The notes under the pieces are model-generated. The model had not been told where the DNA came from and did not search any database. It saw nothing but the letters and a program-made list of their open reading frames with translations. From assembly GCF_964340395.1 (NCBI RefSeq), contig NC_135566.1:396001-460000 (forward strand): a stretch of 64,000 nucleotides of DNA, in the 5' to 3' direction. Source of the DNA: Glandiceps talaboti. Its lineage: Eukaryota; Hemichordata; Enteropneusta; Spengelidae. Below are positions 1 through 11,660 of the stretch, one piece after another. The position numbers were made by a program, and so were the translations under genes. Positions within the stretch are counted from its first letter, which is position 1. Every line of letters begins with the position of its first letter.

Positions 1-893
1 AGCGTCTGCAAACACCTTAAAATGACCTTTTTTTCAGTCAGTTCCCTAAGGATTTACTTCGAGAGTTTTCGGGTCCCACTCCCACATCAGATTTTAATCA
101 GATTGTGTAAATATCATGCCATTACATGTACATTGTAGCCATGGTACATGTACTACAGAACAAATAACAGAGGTTGAATTTGTGCATTTTTAGACTTAAT
201 GAGAGGTGCCAACTGTTTTAATCACCTACATCAATCCATTCATTACTGAAAATAACAAGGACAGACATGTATAGAACTGATTAGATAGCACTTACATACA
301 TTGCACTGGTATGTACATTTTGAATCAGAACATTTCCTCACCAATGACACTTACAGTTTGGGTACCAATTCTATGTTTTCCAGTAAAAATACTGAATCAT
401 GCTCAAAAGATATTTGTGGGCAATATCTGGATATGACAATTGAACATTATGAACCAGACGACCAATCTGTATAGATGATGATGATACCTGGATATTGCAA
501 GTGATGGTAGAAACCTTACTTTATCACATCCTTCAGGCTTTTGAACGAACGTTCATAACAAATAACATGAAAATCTGATAAATTTGTTATCACAAAAGAA
601 TTTGTGGAAATATTTGTTCAGAATCACAGGGAACACAGATGTTATCATAATACATGTATACACTAGTCTACATGTATATTTACATGTAGGTAGTATACTA
701 TGTACATTCAAGTAGTCAGGAAGTTGTGTGTCTATTCCAAGAAACCATGACAGCATACAGTTCTACCAAGCAAAGCTTATTTTCCACTTCTTTTACAATA
801 TAATTGGAATAGAACAACCCATTACTAGAATGTAGGAATGGTCCAACTGTTCTAAATGTTTTAATTGTCTGAATTACCACAAGTGTACTTAAG

Positions 894-925
894 GGTTGGT
901 TGGTTGGTTGGTTGGTTGGTTGGTT
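894..925. repeat. (GGTT)n microsatellite
   Basis: About eight nearly perfect tetranucleotide copies are directly visible in non-coding DNA. Confidence 0.95.
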
Positions 926-1572
926 ATTTATACTACTATTTACTAGCTCAAGGTGTAGCTACTGGGCAGTTGAGTAGAATACTTTATAGTATCAACAAGA
1001 AACATGTCATGCATTCCATTTACAGGTAAATTAGCCATGCTATAAATAAAGATCATAAAAACCCATATGCTTCAGGGAAAATTCTGTCAAGTATAGCATT
1101 AGCTGAAAGGTTGCTATGATTTACATGTAAAAAAAGGCTAATAAAATAGAAAATAGTGTGTAGATTTGAATGATACATGCAGTAGTTGTACTTTGGATAG
1201 GAACCATACTGTTTGATTAATTTACATTTACTCTCAAAAAGGGGGAAACAGTGTACTGACTTACAATTTACATGACCAATTAGTACATGTACATATAGAC
1301 AAGATCACATACATGCATAAAGCCATATAACATTTATTTTAAGCATGTGGGTAGACATGTTTGTTTGTTTCTGTGTGCAATTTACATGATGTACATCTAT
1401 ATTTTGAAGATTACAAAACATTTACAAGGTCAGGCGAAATGTTATTCACAGGCATGTTTTGGTCATGCAACAAGAACCATTATAATACCATTTACAAGGT
1501 AATTTTATATTTACATGGAAAAATACAAACCCCAGCCATTGTGCTAGGACTAATAAGAGACCAGTTATTTAA

Positions 1573-1866
1573 CCACTCAGCAACTGACAACCCTCAATCC
1601 CTAATCGTTACCCAGCCAGTGACAACCCTCAACCCCTAATTGTTACTCTGCCACTGACAACCCTCAAGCCCAAATCGTTGCCCTGCCACTGACAACCCTC
1701 AACCCCTAATCGTTGCCCTGCCACTGACAACCCTCAACCCCTAATTGTTACCCTGCCACTGACAACCGTTACCCTCAAGCCTTAATTGTTACCCTGCCAC
1801 TGACAACCCTCAAGACCTAATCGTTGCCCTGCCACTGACAACCCTCAACCCCTAATCGTTGCCCTA
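1573..1866. repeat. 35-bp minisatellite, about 8 copies
   Basis: The unit contains CACTGACAACCCTCAA followed by CCCTAATCGTTGCCCTG, with small differences between copies. It lies in the presumed PPTC7 intron 1. An open frame crosses its start but only reflects the repeat. Confidence 0.9.
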
Positions 1867-1888
1867 TATGAGTATAAATGAATAGAAA

Positions 1889-2057
1889 GATTTTTTTCAA
1901 CAAGTTCCTTCCTCAGAAAGTAAATTACATGTATACTTTCATGAGTGTAAATTATACTGAATATATATTCTGTAGTGCTTGTGTGATCGATATTTTTTTC
2001 AAGAAAGTTCCTTCCTCAGAAAGTACTAGTATTTATGCTTTCATGAGTGTAAGTTCA
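1889..2057. repeat. Direct duplication of about 65 bp
   Basis: Two copies (about 1,889-1,957 and 1,993-2,057) share AGTTCCTTCCTCAGAAAGTA and TTTCATGAGTGTAA, separated by a short unrelated spacer. No function is evident. Confidence 0.75.
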
Positions 2058-2070
2058 GTGTTTTTGCTAA

Positions 2071-2172
2071 GGTTAGGGAACCCTGAAGGGTAAAATTGTC
2101 ATACATATAGTTTCCCATACAATCTACCATAATAGTGTTTGGAAACCCTGGTAAAATGACAGAGGAACCCCA
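2071..2172 (+). repeat. Dispersed repeat, copy A
   Basis: This segment resembles 55,219-55,332. Both copies have an early GGGAACCC-type block, then ACCATAAT, then AACCCTGGTAAAATGACAG, in the same order and spacing, so it is an interspersed family. No coding capacity or clear terminal inverted repeat was seen. Confidence 0.6.
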
Positions 2173-3183
2173 GTAGATTTTACCTACTTAACACCTTTAG
2201 CTTCACAAAAACACTGCAGTTGTATACATGTATGAAGTGTTAGTTGTTTGTAATTGGACATTGTAATAATTTACCAGTCTAATCATTGGTATACATAGAA
2301 TCTATACAATGTATATTTGTATGTACTTTTGTTAATCATTTATGTTAAAAAATTATTTAATGTGATACATTTAGGAAATTTTATTTTATTATTGATGGAA
2401 TGAAATAGAATATATGTGTACATTTGATACATGATATTTCAATGATCATTTCTGTGTACATGATATTCTGTTCGGTGGCATATCTAGTGATAACAGCCGA
2501 CATCGTGGTTGTCATAGCAACTTAGCTAACACAGAGCAATGTCAATGCATCAATGTATATTTAGTGTGATTAAAATAGTTAGACATATGTACAAATGTAC
2601 ATGTATGTCAAACTAGGGTTATGCCCATACTTTTCTCTGATTAATGCTACATTCATTGCTAGTATTATAACTATGTTAGATCATTGTATCTAGTCAGTAC
2701 ACGAACATTATAGGTCACTAGTGGAATAGATAACCTCAAATGGTACATGTACTGTGAACTAAGTAAAGTGCATGTTTTATGGTAGAAAAAATAACTTTGG
2801 TTTTACCATAGAGGTATATCCCCTTATACCGCCATGGTTTTACAGATATAATGTGGTTAATTCCATTGAATTTTGATAAATGGTATTTGTTTTATTGTCC
2901 TGTCCACTGTTTCTTTATCTATATTGTAAAGTAGATGTCAACCTCTGTTCACCCCAGTGTATTCACTGATAGAAATCTCACCAGCTCATTTGTTACAATT
3001 ATCTATCTCATGAATAAAACATCTTATTGAGAGCAGTTGAACAATGGCTTAGGCTTCACACCTCCCCAAAACACTGGATCTGTGTTCTGATTCTAGTGGT
3101 CTGAGGTTCTGAGTAACAATTTTTACACTGTCAATAACCAAACCAAGCCAATGGCAGACTTCTTACAATCTTAGTCGGTTAGC

Positions 3184-3298
3184 GTTTAAAAGAGAGATCT
3201 TCATAGAAACACTTTAGCTCTGCTTGCTTCACCCAAACCATAGAAGTATACTGTACTTCCATGCCCAAACTTATCCATGAAGATCTCTCATTTCAAAC
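3184..3298. mobile_element. MITE-like element with about 21-bp inverted ends
   Basis: The left end GTTTAAAAGAGAGATCTTCA is matched by the inverse of the right end (ATGAAGATCTCTCATTTCAAAC) with only a few mismatches. The total is about 115 bp without an open frame. The size and ends fit a non-autonomous DNA transposon or foldback remnant. The superfamily is unknown and no target-site duplication was established. Confidence 0.5.
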
Positions 3299-3701
3299 AC
3301 TGACCCGTACAAATTATTTTTTAGCCTGGGTGATTGTTCAACGCAACTGTATTTTTATAAATCTATAGGAATGTTTAAATCCCCTGTGCTAGCTTTAGCA
3401 CCAACTTATTATTGGACCCTTACAGAATTAGGGATGATTCGTTTGTTCTAGACCAAGTTTTTTTTGCCAGAGACATGTTTTCCTCCATCTGACATTGAAC
3501 TTTATTATATTATGTGTGTACAAATGTATAAAAATTCACATGACACTATAATAAAACAAAAAGTGTGTGTAATATATCACACAGTTACATTTCCAAGCAG
3601 ACCATTGATTGGTCTAGACTAAGTCACATGGAGTAGATTAGATTACCATATTTTTGTGTGTAATATGAATCTGAATTCCACTTAACTTGAATTATTGATA
3701 G

Positions 3702-6700
3702 GTGTTGCTGATGGTGTCGGAGGATGGCGAAAGTATGATGTTGACCCATCTCTGTTTTCAAGTACTTTAATGAAAACATGTGAAAGAATTGTCAAGCAAG
3801 GAAAATTTAGTATTACATCTCCTGTAGGAATTTTATCTGAAAGTTACAAGGAATTATTAGAAAATAAAGCACCAGTCATAGGTAAGTACAAATCACAAAT
3901 ATGATCACAATTTATCATAAATCTTCATCCTTGTGGTGGTAATAAAAAAGACTGTTCAAGCTCTTTATATTTTGTGGTGATAATAAAGAAATATGCTGTG
4001 CCCACCCTGATTGTCTCTAGTGGTTGGAGTAAATCTACATGTATATACACTGAGTAAAGCTACAAAGGAGGTGGGGGGGGGGGTGTAAAATATGCAGCAA
4101 AAATTATGCCCCAAAACATGTAAACTCAGCTTTGCAAATTTAAGTAAGTTGAAATATTTATTTTTAGGAATATGGTAATCAAAAGATTCACTTAGACGAG
4201 AATTTTTACAAAGAGCTTGGAAATTCACAACCCCTCTCATTTTTACACCTCTTTTTATTTTGTGTGATCCCTCTCTCCATTGTCTTTCAGAGCTTCAGTA
4301 CTTATAATTACTCTATTTCTTTTTTATATGACCTCTGTTGTTGTTTTTGGTATGACCTCTGTCTTTCTGTTTGGTCTTTCCAGGTAGCAGTACAGCGTGC
4401 ATACTAATATTTGACCATGAGAACCACATTGCATACACAGCCAATCTAGGTGATTCAGGGTTTCTTATTGTCAGAGGAAATAAAGTTATACACAGATCAG
4501 AAGAGCAGCAACATATTTTTAATATGCCTTTTCAGTTATCAATATCACCACCGGGTTTAGAAGGAGTTACAAGTGACAGGTGAGTAGAAGGAGAATCACT
4601 GTTTGGTCAGTGTTTCCTCTTGAGTCTATTTAGAAATGAGATGTACTAAAAGTCTTTCAGTTTTCCCTCTAGAAAATGATTTGGGTTATTGGAAATTTAA
4701 ATATCTTAAAAAAGTATTGTTCAGTTAAATCATATTATGGAACTCATTACATTATGAAGATGTAGGGTAACCCTGTCTTCAAGTAAGATGTGGGGTAACC
4801 CTGTCTTCAAGTAAGATGTGGAGTAACCCTGTCTTCAGGTAAGATGTGGAGTAACCCTGTCTTCAAGTAAGATGTGGGGTAACCCTGTCTTCAAGTAAGA
4901 TGTGGGGTAACCCTGTCTTCAAGTAAGATGTGGGGTAACAATGTCTTCAAGTAAGATGAGGGGTAGCCCTGTCTTCAAGTAAGATGTGGGGTAACCCTGT
5001 CTTCAAGTAAGATGTGGAGTAATCCTATCTTCAAGTAAGATGTGGGGTAACCCTGTCTTCAAGTAAGATGTGGGGTAACCCTGTCTTCAAGTAAGATGTG
5101 GGTAACCCTGTCTTCAAGTAAGATGTGGGGTAACCCTGTCTTCAAGTAAGATGTGGAGTAACCCTGTCTTCAAGTAAGATGGGGGGTAACCCTGTCTTCA
5201 AGTAAGATGTGGGGTAACCCTGTCTTCCAGTAAGATGTGGAGTAATCCTGTCTTCAAGTAAGATGTGGAGTAACCCTGTCTTCAAGTCAGATGTGGGGTA
5301 ACCCTGTCTTCAAGTAAGATGTGGGGTAACCCTGTCTTCAAGTAAGATGGGGGGTTACCCTGTCTTCAAGTAAGATGTGGAGTAACCCTGTCTTCAAGTT
5401 AGATGGGGGTAACCCTGTCTTCAAGTAAGATGTGGGGGGGGGGGGGGGTAACACTGTCTTCAAGTAAGATGTGAGGTAACCCTGTCTTCAAGTAAGATGT
5501 GGGGTAACCCTGTCTTTCAGTAAGATGTGGGGTAACCCTGTCTTCAAGTAAGATGTGGGGTAACCCTGTCTTCAAGTAAGATGTCTTCGATTGTCTCATC
5601 TATGTCATTTAGGTCTATTAAATTGTTGGTGGTATGCTCGTGTGTTTGAACTGCCGCTGGTTCTAAATTAAATAATTTATTTTCATTTTTCCATTTTAAA
5701 ATGAAGTCTTTGTTATTATGACGTCCGGATAAATTCAGTGTGGAAACATCTTTAAGATCAGAAAGTGCATATCCTTGTGGTGTCATACCTAGTCCAAAAT
5801 TTGATGGCATAATTTATTTTAGTTTAATTTTAGTCATTTTTAAACATTTGAAAACTGAGCAAAATGCCAACTGTAATAGTTTCATATGTCTAGACTTTTG
5901 TAATACCTTTGTTCTCTCAGCAAGGGTCATGTCAAGTTATGGTATCCTGAAGCCAACAGTATAATTTGTCACTTCCTCACCTTAATGTTGTCATTGTATC
6001 TTTTATAGACCAGAGTCAGCAGCAAGTTCATCAGTTGGTTTAAAAGAAAGTGATCTGATATTAATGGCAACGGATGGTTTATTTGACAATATGCCAGACA
6101 CTCTTATTCTACAAGAACTTGCTACATTGAAGGTGAGATATATGAGTCTTCATACCATGTTGCCCCTGACAACTACATCTGGGTTTGAATGCAAGTGTAC
6201 ACGTGAAAGAGATGGGGACGTAGTGGTATAGAGAAAATCATCAATTCATCACAAAGGATGGCATAATGTAGTATTAGTAGGAAATACAACTTGACCTACG
6301 TGCCACTTTACCAATACACCACTGTCAGCAACTTACCAATAGTTTCAGAATGTGTGTATCTTAGTTTGCCTAAAGCTTGATTTCTGAAGTAGTAGTAATT
6401 AATCTTTATTTCAGAGACATCTAGGTAAAAATAATATAGACAGGAATCGACTGTGTGTTAGAGCCTACCGCAACTCTATGGCACCAAATTCGGTAATTCG
6501 GTAATTAAATAGGGGCCATCCCAATGTCTGGACGTCAATTTCTTAGACTTTCCTCTCTTAAACGCTTCTACTCTTAACCACACAAACTGTCCGGGTTTAA
6601 GTTCACTGCCATGTACTCCCATATCGAAGTAATGTTTCTGTCTAGCTGCGCTCAGCTGGAGTTTCTCTCTAGTCCATTCATGAGTGTAGCGTAATCTCAG

Positions 6701-9700
6701 ATGGACCCTTCCAGCCTCCTCTGCTTCGTCGTTTCGTTTCAGGCCAATGCTGATTGGCGATGGGGTTGTTGCTTGATCGGCGGGTGGTCTCCGGTATTAA
6801 TACTATGTCGTGCCACGTTCGTGTATCCTACATCGTACTTATCGCTGGAGAAAATGTCTTGCCAAGTATGTAGAAAGTTTGTTTTTATCGGTCGATTTTC
6901 TTCGCCTACTACGGTAACGCTTTCGTCGTAGGGGTTGTAAATGCGAAGGTATGGTAGTCATTGTTTCATTAATTGTCATGTGATTTACTGTATTTGTCGC
7001 CGGTACGTATTCGGGTAGTTCTTCAGCTGCAACAGCACAACAGAATAGCGTAAAGAAGTTATGATTGACAGGTAAAGTCTACTCAGTACATTCACTAGTA
7101 TTTTATCCGACGAGCTACACCTGGAACAGACTGGCAAAATCTGTTCGTCGAGGCTCTGAAGTTTACCACTTATATAGGAAACTGCTAATTTACATATGAA
7201 TGGCCTTTAATAGACTAAAAATAACTCTCTAACTACTGAAATTGGCGACATTTCACTCCGCGGTTCGAATTTGTGGTCAAAATGACCGGTCAATCATAAC
7301 TAAAGTTCGTCTGACCTGTAAATTATCATGTACGCCGGGCCTGACTTGGATGCTGGCCAAGTTCAAGGATCGTTAGCCAATCACATTACGTAAAATTTAC
7401 AGACATGCCTTAGGGGTCAAGAAACTTTACTAGTCTTGCCTTAGGGGTCAAGAAACTTTACTACTCTTAGGAACTCGAATAGGAAAAAAAAAATAGGAAA
7501 TTGCTATACTAATACATAGGTACGTGAATGGGGCTAATAAAAGGATCAAATCGAACTAGAGAAACCGTGTCTGCTTGTTCCTCCGCGCTATACTCCAATA
7601 AGCTAACTATGTCTAGACTATTCAATAACAATAAACATGGCGTGCTATATGAAACCGCATTCCAACAGTAATACAAACAATCTAAATTTGTAGTAGACAC
7701 AGTGTGTTTTGTCACACAAATTTAAGCAAGGAATACGTTTGAGCTCGAGCACGCCAAGCAGCGGCGTGCGTCAGCCATGTCTATCTGTATACTTTCTTTT
7801 TTCTTTATTCTTTTTTGGAGTCTTCCATAGTTATATAAACTTTTTTTTCTGTGAACAGAAAGTGTACAAGTACATACATATAATATTTTTAATCATTCCA
7901 TTTCTGGCCTTATACCCAAAATAACAAATATGTGTAGATGTGTATAATGAGTATATTAAAATATACTATAAATAAAGAAGTAAGCATGTAAATGTGACTC
8001 ATAGCTAACTTGGGCCTTTATTACCTGTATGACATCATTATCATTTTCGAGTTTCACCAAAATTGTTGCCTTATGCCCCTGGCTGGACTAAGTATGAAAC
8101 CATCTGTGTTATGGTCTTGTTATAATTTGTAGATATGTCATTTGTAAATTGTTTTAATATATTTCACCATTTATGGTGGTACATGACTAGTCAGACATTT
8201 CTTGTTTTAATATGTCACCATTTATGGTGGTACATGACTAGTCAGATATGTCTTGTTTTAATATGTCACCATTTATGGTGGTACATGACTGTAGTTAGAC
8301 ATTTCTTGTTTTAATATTTCACCATTTATGGTGGTACTTGACTAGTCAGATATGTCTTGTTTTAATATGTCACCATTTATGGTGGTACATGACTGTAGTT
8401 AGACATTTCTTGTTTTAATATTTCACCATTTATGGTGGTACTTGACTAGTCAGATATGTCTTGTTTTAATATGTCACCATTTATGGTGGTACATGACTGT
8501 AGTCAGACGTTGGTGGAATTTTTAATTAAATCTCATGCTCATAACCTGAAATGAATTAACATTACAGGACCGTACAGTTGAAAGCATTCAAAGCAAGGTA
8601 AATACAATAGCTGAGCATGCCAGACAACTAGCATATGACTCTACCTATATGTCACCATTTGCAGAACATGCAAGAGAGAATGGATTGGACTTTACAGGTA
8701 AGGCTCACATCTCAAGTGAATTGTTGTGAAAATTATTTCTAGTCTAGCGGTCTTAGAGTGAAGTGAAACCATTGGAGACACTTAGAGTTTAGATTAGAAT
8801 GTTTCGTTATATCTGTATGTAAACTGTCAATAAATGTCCCAGAATAGCTAAATCTACTGTGATATGAATTGTAACCATTCCATACAGAATCATGGCAATT
8901 CTGTGGTTACCTGGCAACAAATCGTTACAACTCACTGTTGATGGTATCTAGCTATGTGCAATGATAGCTTCCACCACTTCAGCTATGTTTGTACATAATT
9001 AGCATAATCATGATAGTCAAATAGTTAGCGTGACTGGTATATATTATCTCAGTCTACATGTACCATATGGTGGTCTGAGATAATATGTAGGTTACCTGGT
9101 TAGCCATTGCCACTTGTATTTATTTATAAATAACTAGACATTGGGCAAGATTACAATCACCACTGTGCTTTAGTCAACCCAGCTGTACAAGTGGGAACCT
9201 GGTAGGACAGAGGACAGCTTTAATCCTATTTACCTCACACACTCATGAATAATCACATGCCAATGTTTTGTATGACAATAAAGTATGTGAATCTCAATGC
9301 TGCAGACATTGTATACCTCCTAGGGAATTTAGGTTTAGAAGCTATCCATGCCAGTAACTCAAAGCCATGGATAGCCTATAGACTATAGGGAGTTGAGAAA
9401 GTATAAAGTTCTGTTGTGCTGTTATAGCTCTATGCAATGAGTACTAATAATTGTACAGTGCTTTGCCTTGCAGAGATTAGCAGTATGGAAATACCTTATG
9501 TTTAAAACTCTAGTCAGAGCTTTGCCTTGTAGAGATAAGTTGTATTGAAATATCCTTTATTTTTTAAACTCTAGTCAGAGTTTTGCCTTGTAGAGATAAG
9601 TTGTATTGAAATATCCTTTATTTTTTAAACTCTAACAAATTGTCTTTCTTGTTTATTTTTACAGGTGGTAAGCCAGACGATATATCAGTATTATTGTCCA

Positions 9701-9723
9701 CAGTTGAATGTCATGACGAGTGA
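3702..9723 (+). CDS. PPTC7: Protein phosphatase PTC7 homolog, partial (exons 2-6)
   Basis: PP2C-type, metal-dependent Ser/Thr phosphatase. The family acts in mitochondria and dephosphorylates proteins of coenzyme Q synthesis and import. Five exons are seen: 3702-3881, 4384-4579, 6009-6132, 8568-8697 and 9665-9723, all with AG/GT borders and consistent phase. The product aligns along its length with vertebrate PPTC7. Visible motifs are GVADGVGGW (metal-binding Asp), [33 protein letters not shown] (catalytic Asp) and [10 protein letters not shown] near the C-terminus. About 230 residues are present. The N-terminal exon, with the targeting region and first metal site, lies left of the window because exon 2 opens within a Gly codon. 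Introns carry a 28-bp minisatellite, a retroelement fossil and a 52-bp repeat. RAD9 is convergent about 1.9 kb downstream of the stop codon. Confidence 0.95.
4757..5584 (+). repeat. 28-bp minisatellite, about 29 copies, PPTC7 intron
   Basis: The unit is about AAGATGTGGGGTAACCCTG followed by TCTTCAAGT. Sequence varies slightly between copies, and a poly-G expansion sits near 5,433. It starts about 180 bp after the exon 4384-4579. Each copy carries GTAAGAT on the PPTC7 sense strand, which resembles a weak 5' splice site. Confidence 0.95.
5585..5810 (-). other. Unidentified open frame of about 75 codons in a PPTC7 intron
   Basis: Read on the minus strand, a frame starting [19 protein letters not shown] runs about 75 residues of normal, non-repetitive composition (ending near [13 protein letters not shown]) before it enters the 28-bp minisatellite. 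I do not recognise it. It lies on the same strand as, and about 0.7 kb from, the Ty3/gypsy fossil and could be another retroelement remnant. It is unlikely to be a host exon of PPTC7, which is on the other strand. Confidence 0.3.
6450..6990 (-). mobile_element. Ty3/gypsy-type retrotransposon pol fossil (fragment)
   Basis: Minus-strand translation shows two short stretches typical of Ty3/gypsy Pol: an entry to the reverse transcriptase domain resembling the usual GDHPPIKQ-type motif, and an integrase C-terminal region resembling the family's HYFD ... KPGQFVWLR ... WDGPYLI pattern. The element is a short, internally incomplete and clearly broken copy inside a PPTC7 intron. CpG-bearing sequence continues to about 7,780 and may include more of it, but I found no matching pair of LTRs. 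Age cannot be estimated without another copy. Confidence 0.7.
8145..8512. repeat. Tandem repeat of about 52 bp, 7 copies, with internal palindrome
   Basis: Seven copies carry CACCATTTATGGTGG followed by TACATGACTAGTCAGA and TGTTTTAATAT. Each unit contains inverted arms CACCAT/ATGGTG. The array ends about 55 bp before the PPTC7 exon at 8,568. Confidence 0.9.
9041..9086. repeat. Short hairpin (12-bp perfect arms)
   Basis: ATATTATCTCAG and CTGAGATAATAT are exact inverse copies separated by 22 bases in the last PPTC7 intron. It may be a small foldback remnant. Confidence 0.6.
9459..9637 (+). repeat. Tandem repeat, about 3 copies of 62 bp, before the last PPTC7 exon
   Basis: Copies share GCCTTGTAGAGATAAGTTGT and TTTAAACTCTAGTCAGAG. 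The array ends about 25 bp before the final exon and so reaches the polypyrimidine/branch region of that acceptor. Confidence 0.8.
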
Positions 9724-9842
9724 AGTTTAAAGTGAAGAAGGCAAATGTTGCTGCTGTTCATATTTCGAGCATTAAATCATATGCTAGAGCTTTACTAACC
9801 ATTTCACCACTGGTATATCAATATTTTACCATGGCTTCTATC

Positions 9843-9985
9843 AACACTTATTCAATCAAAATGACACATTGGAATGAATGAATACTGATAGAGTCAACAC
9901 TTACTCAATCAAAATGACACATTGGAATGAATGAATACTGATAGAGTCAACATTTACTCAATCAAAATGACACCTTGGAAATAAA
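9843..9985 (+). repeat. Direct repeat, about 3 copies, in the PPTC7 3' UTR
   Basis: The words ACTCAATCAAAATGACACA and TGGAATGAATGAATACTGAT recur in tandem within the presumed 3' UTR. Confidence 0.8.
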
Positions 9986-10484
9986 TACCTTAGTTAATAG
10001 ATGTTAGACTGTAGGGCTACTATGGCACACTGACTTCCAAAGTCATTCCTCACTGCTCAACCTTAAAGGTACTGTTGTCTTTCGGTTCAGTAATCTTTAG
10101 AAACAGTCCAAGGTCTATACAAGACTAACACATTTTGTACCAATACATCTATCTGGTTATAGCTTGGGACCATAGGGGAACCATTTCAAGACATAATATT
10201 TCTTTCCATGCAGGATAGAACTTTCCAGTTTGTTGTATTTCCTAGTATTAACAATTGTTGTCATTTCAGTGTAAAAGTTGGTCATTTTGTCAATGCAGGA
10301 AATTGTGTATCCTCAGTTGTGTATATTGCAGCCCCTACAGTGTATATCCACATACCATTGAAGGCATTTCCAAAATGGGAAGTTTATCTGCTCATTGTAT
10401 ACCATATGTTGTATTATTTATAGTGTTCAATTTATGAGTGATATACCACAGTAAACATGAACTAATTGTACTCACCACTATAGC

Positions 10485-10547
10485 AATAAATTCTGAAACT
10501 TTGTCTTTTTTTTCTATTGCTTAACTGCCTGACATTCCCTAAATAAA
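10485..10547 (+). terminator. Candidate PPTC7 polyadenylation signals
   Basis: AATAAA occurs at 10,485-10,490 and again at 10,542-10,547, about 0.8 kb after the PPTC7 stop. Which is used cannot be decided from sequence. Confidence 0.5.
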
Positions 10548-10693
10548 AATATAAAGTATATAAAAATGTTTGTGTTACATGTTTGGTTTTTGTAATCTAA
10601 TGAACTGAGTCTGAATATACCACATCAATGGACATAGTGAAGTCAACAGAATGCAGTGGGTATAGAAAGGTATTGTCTTTTAGTGCACTGTGT

Positions 10694-10796
10694 TAGTCTG
10701 TAAGGTACACCATGATGGGTGCCCTCACACATCAGTCAACTCCTCTCATAGAGCTGGCTGGTGAGGGCAGTGGGACACAACATATCTTACAGTCTA
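10694..10796. mobile_element. 104-bp MITE family, copy A
   Basis: The ends TAGTCTGTAAGGTA and TATCTTACAGTCTA are near-inverse, with further internal inverted words (GCCCTCAC / GTGAGGGC). Its inverse complement matches 30,467-30,570 over its length and is within about one base of the same size. Two such copies with inverted ends define a small non-autonomous DNA transposon family. It lies in the PPTC7/RAD9 convergent gap. Confidence 0.7.
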
Positions 10797-11104
10797 CATC
10801 TGTCAGTGATCAGACTATAGCTTCTACTTAGCAAATTTATGGAGAGAGATTAAATGGAAGACGGTATATATCCCATGGTTAATATTAGACGATACAAAAT
10901 TAATAGAATTTAAGATATTTCTGAAGAGTTGCTAGAAAACTTGCAACTAATATCAGTGTTACAATACTACCTACTGAAAAGTGAACACAGCTGAGTTCTT
11001 TAAAACATTTGAAGAATACAATATTTTAAAAAAATCTCCCCAGGGACTGGTGCCAGTCTACTCCAAAGGATAAAGAGACTCATAGACTTCAGTAAATGTC
11101 ATAA

Positions 11105-11115
11105 AATGTAATTTA
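11105..11115 (-). terminator. Candidate RAD9 polyadenylation signal
   Basis: The plus strand reads ATTTATTC, so the minus strand carries AATAAA about 550 bp beyond the RAD9 stop. It is the first such hexamer I noted downstream. Confidence 0.35.
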
Positions 11116-11660
11116 TTCAGAAAGTTCATCCAGTTGCATAGTGGTAGAATTACAAGACATCTGTTGCAGCAAAGGCACACCATGCTACCCAAACAAAGAG
11201 TCCAAATAATTTTAACTCTGGCCTGGGAGAATGTCCTTACTTGTGCACACAGTTCTCTTTGAACTCTAGAGGGCACCATTCAATGAAATGTCCTCTAGCT
11301 GATCAAGCTTCCAGAACAGTGCACAGCCTGTGTTCACTTTATATTTGCAGTATACAATACTTGTATCTCTTAAGATATTCCGAATTCTTGATGCTAATGA
11401 GTGATATAATTACATAAAGTAAGCACTCTTCATGTGGGCTGATCACACCTCAAGTTTGATACAAATATACAAATTGAAAACATGCAGAATGTTGACAGTG
11501 ACACTTTAAATCTGACTATACTTAAGCAAATGCTCTTTGTTTGGCCAATCACATCTCAAAATTGATTAAAATAAGCCTATCAAATCCTCACTAGCTTTTC
11601 AACCAGCCAATCACACTTTAGGATACAAATCCAACTGGTTAGAGTGTTTAGTTCACCACT

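Larger units (their letters stand above)
1..3701. other. Non-coding sequence left of the first visible PPTC7 exon
   Basis: No exon was recognised on either strand. The first visible PPTC7 exon begins in mid-codon, so this stretch is probably the end of PPTC7 intron 1. It holds a TTGG microsatellite, a 35-bp minisatellite, a duplicated segment, one dispersed repeat and one small inverted-repeat element, listed separately. Short open frames here are not supported by similarity or splice sites. Confidence 0.6.
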
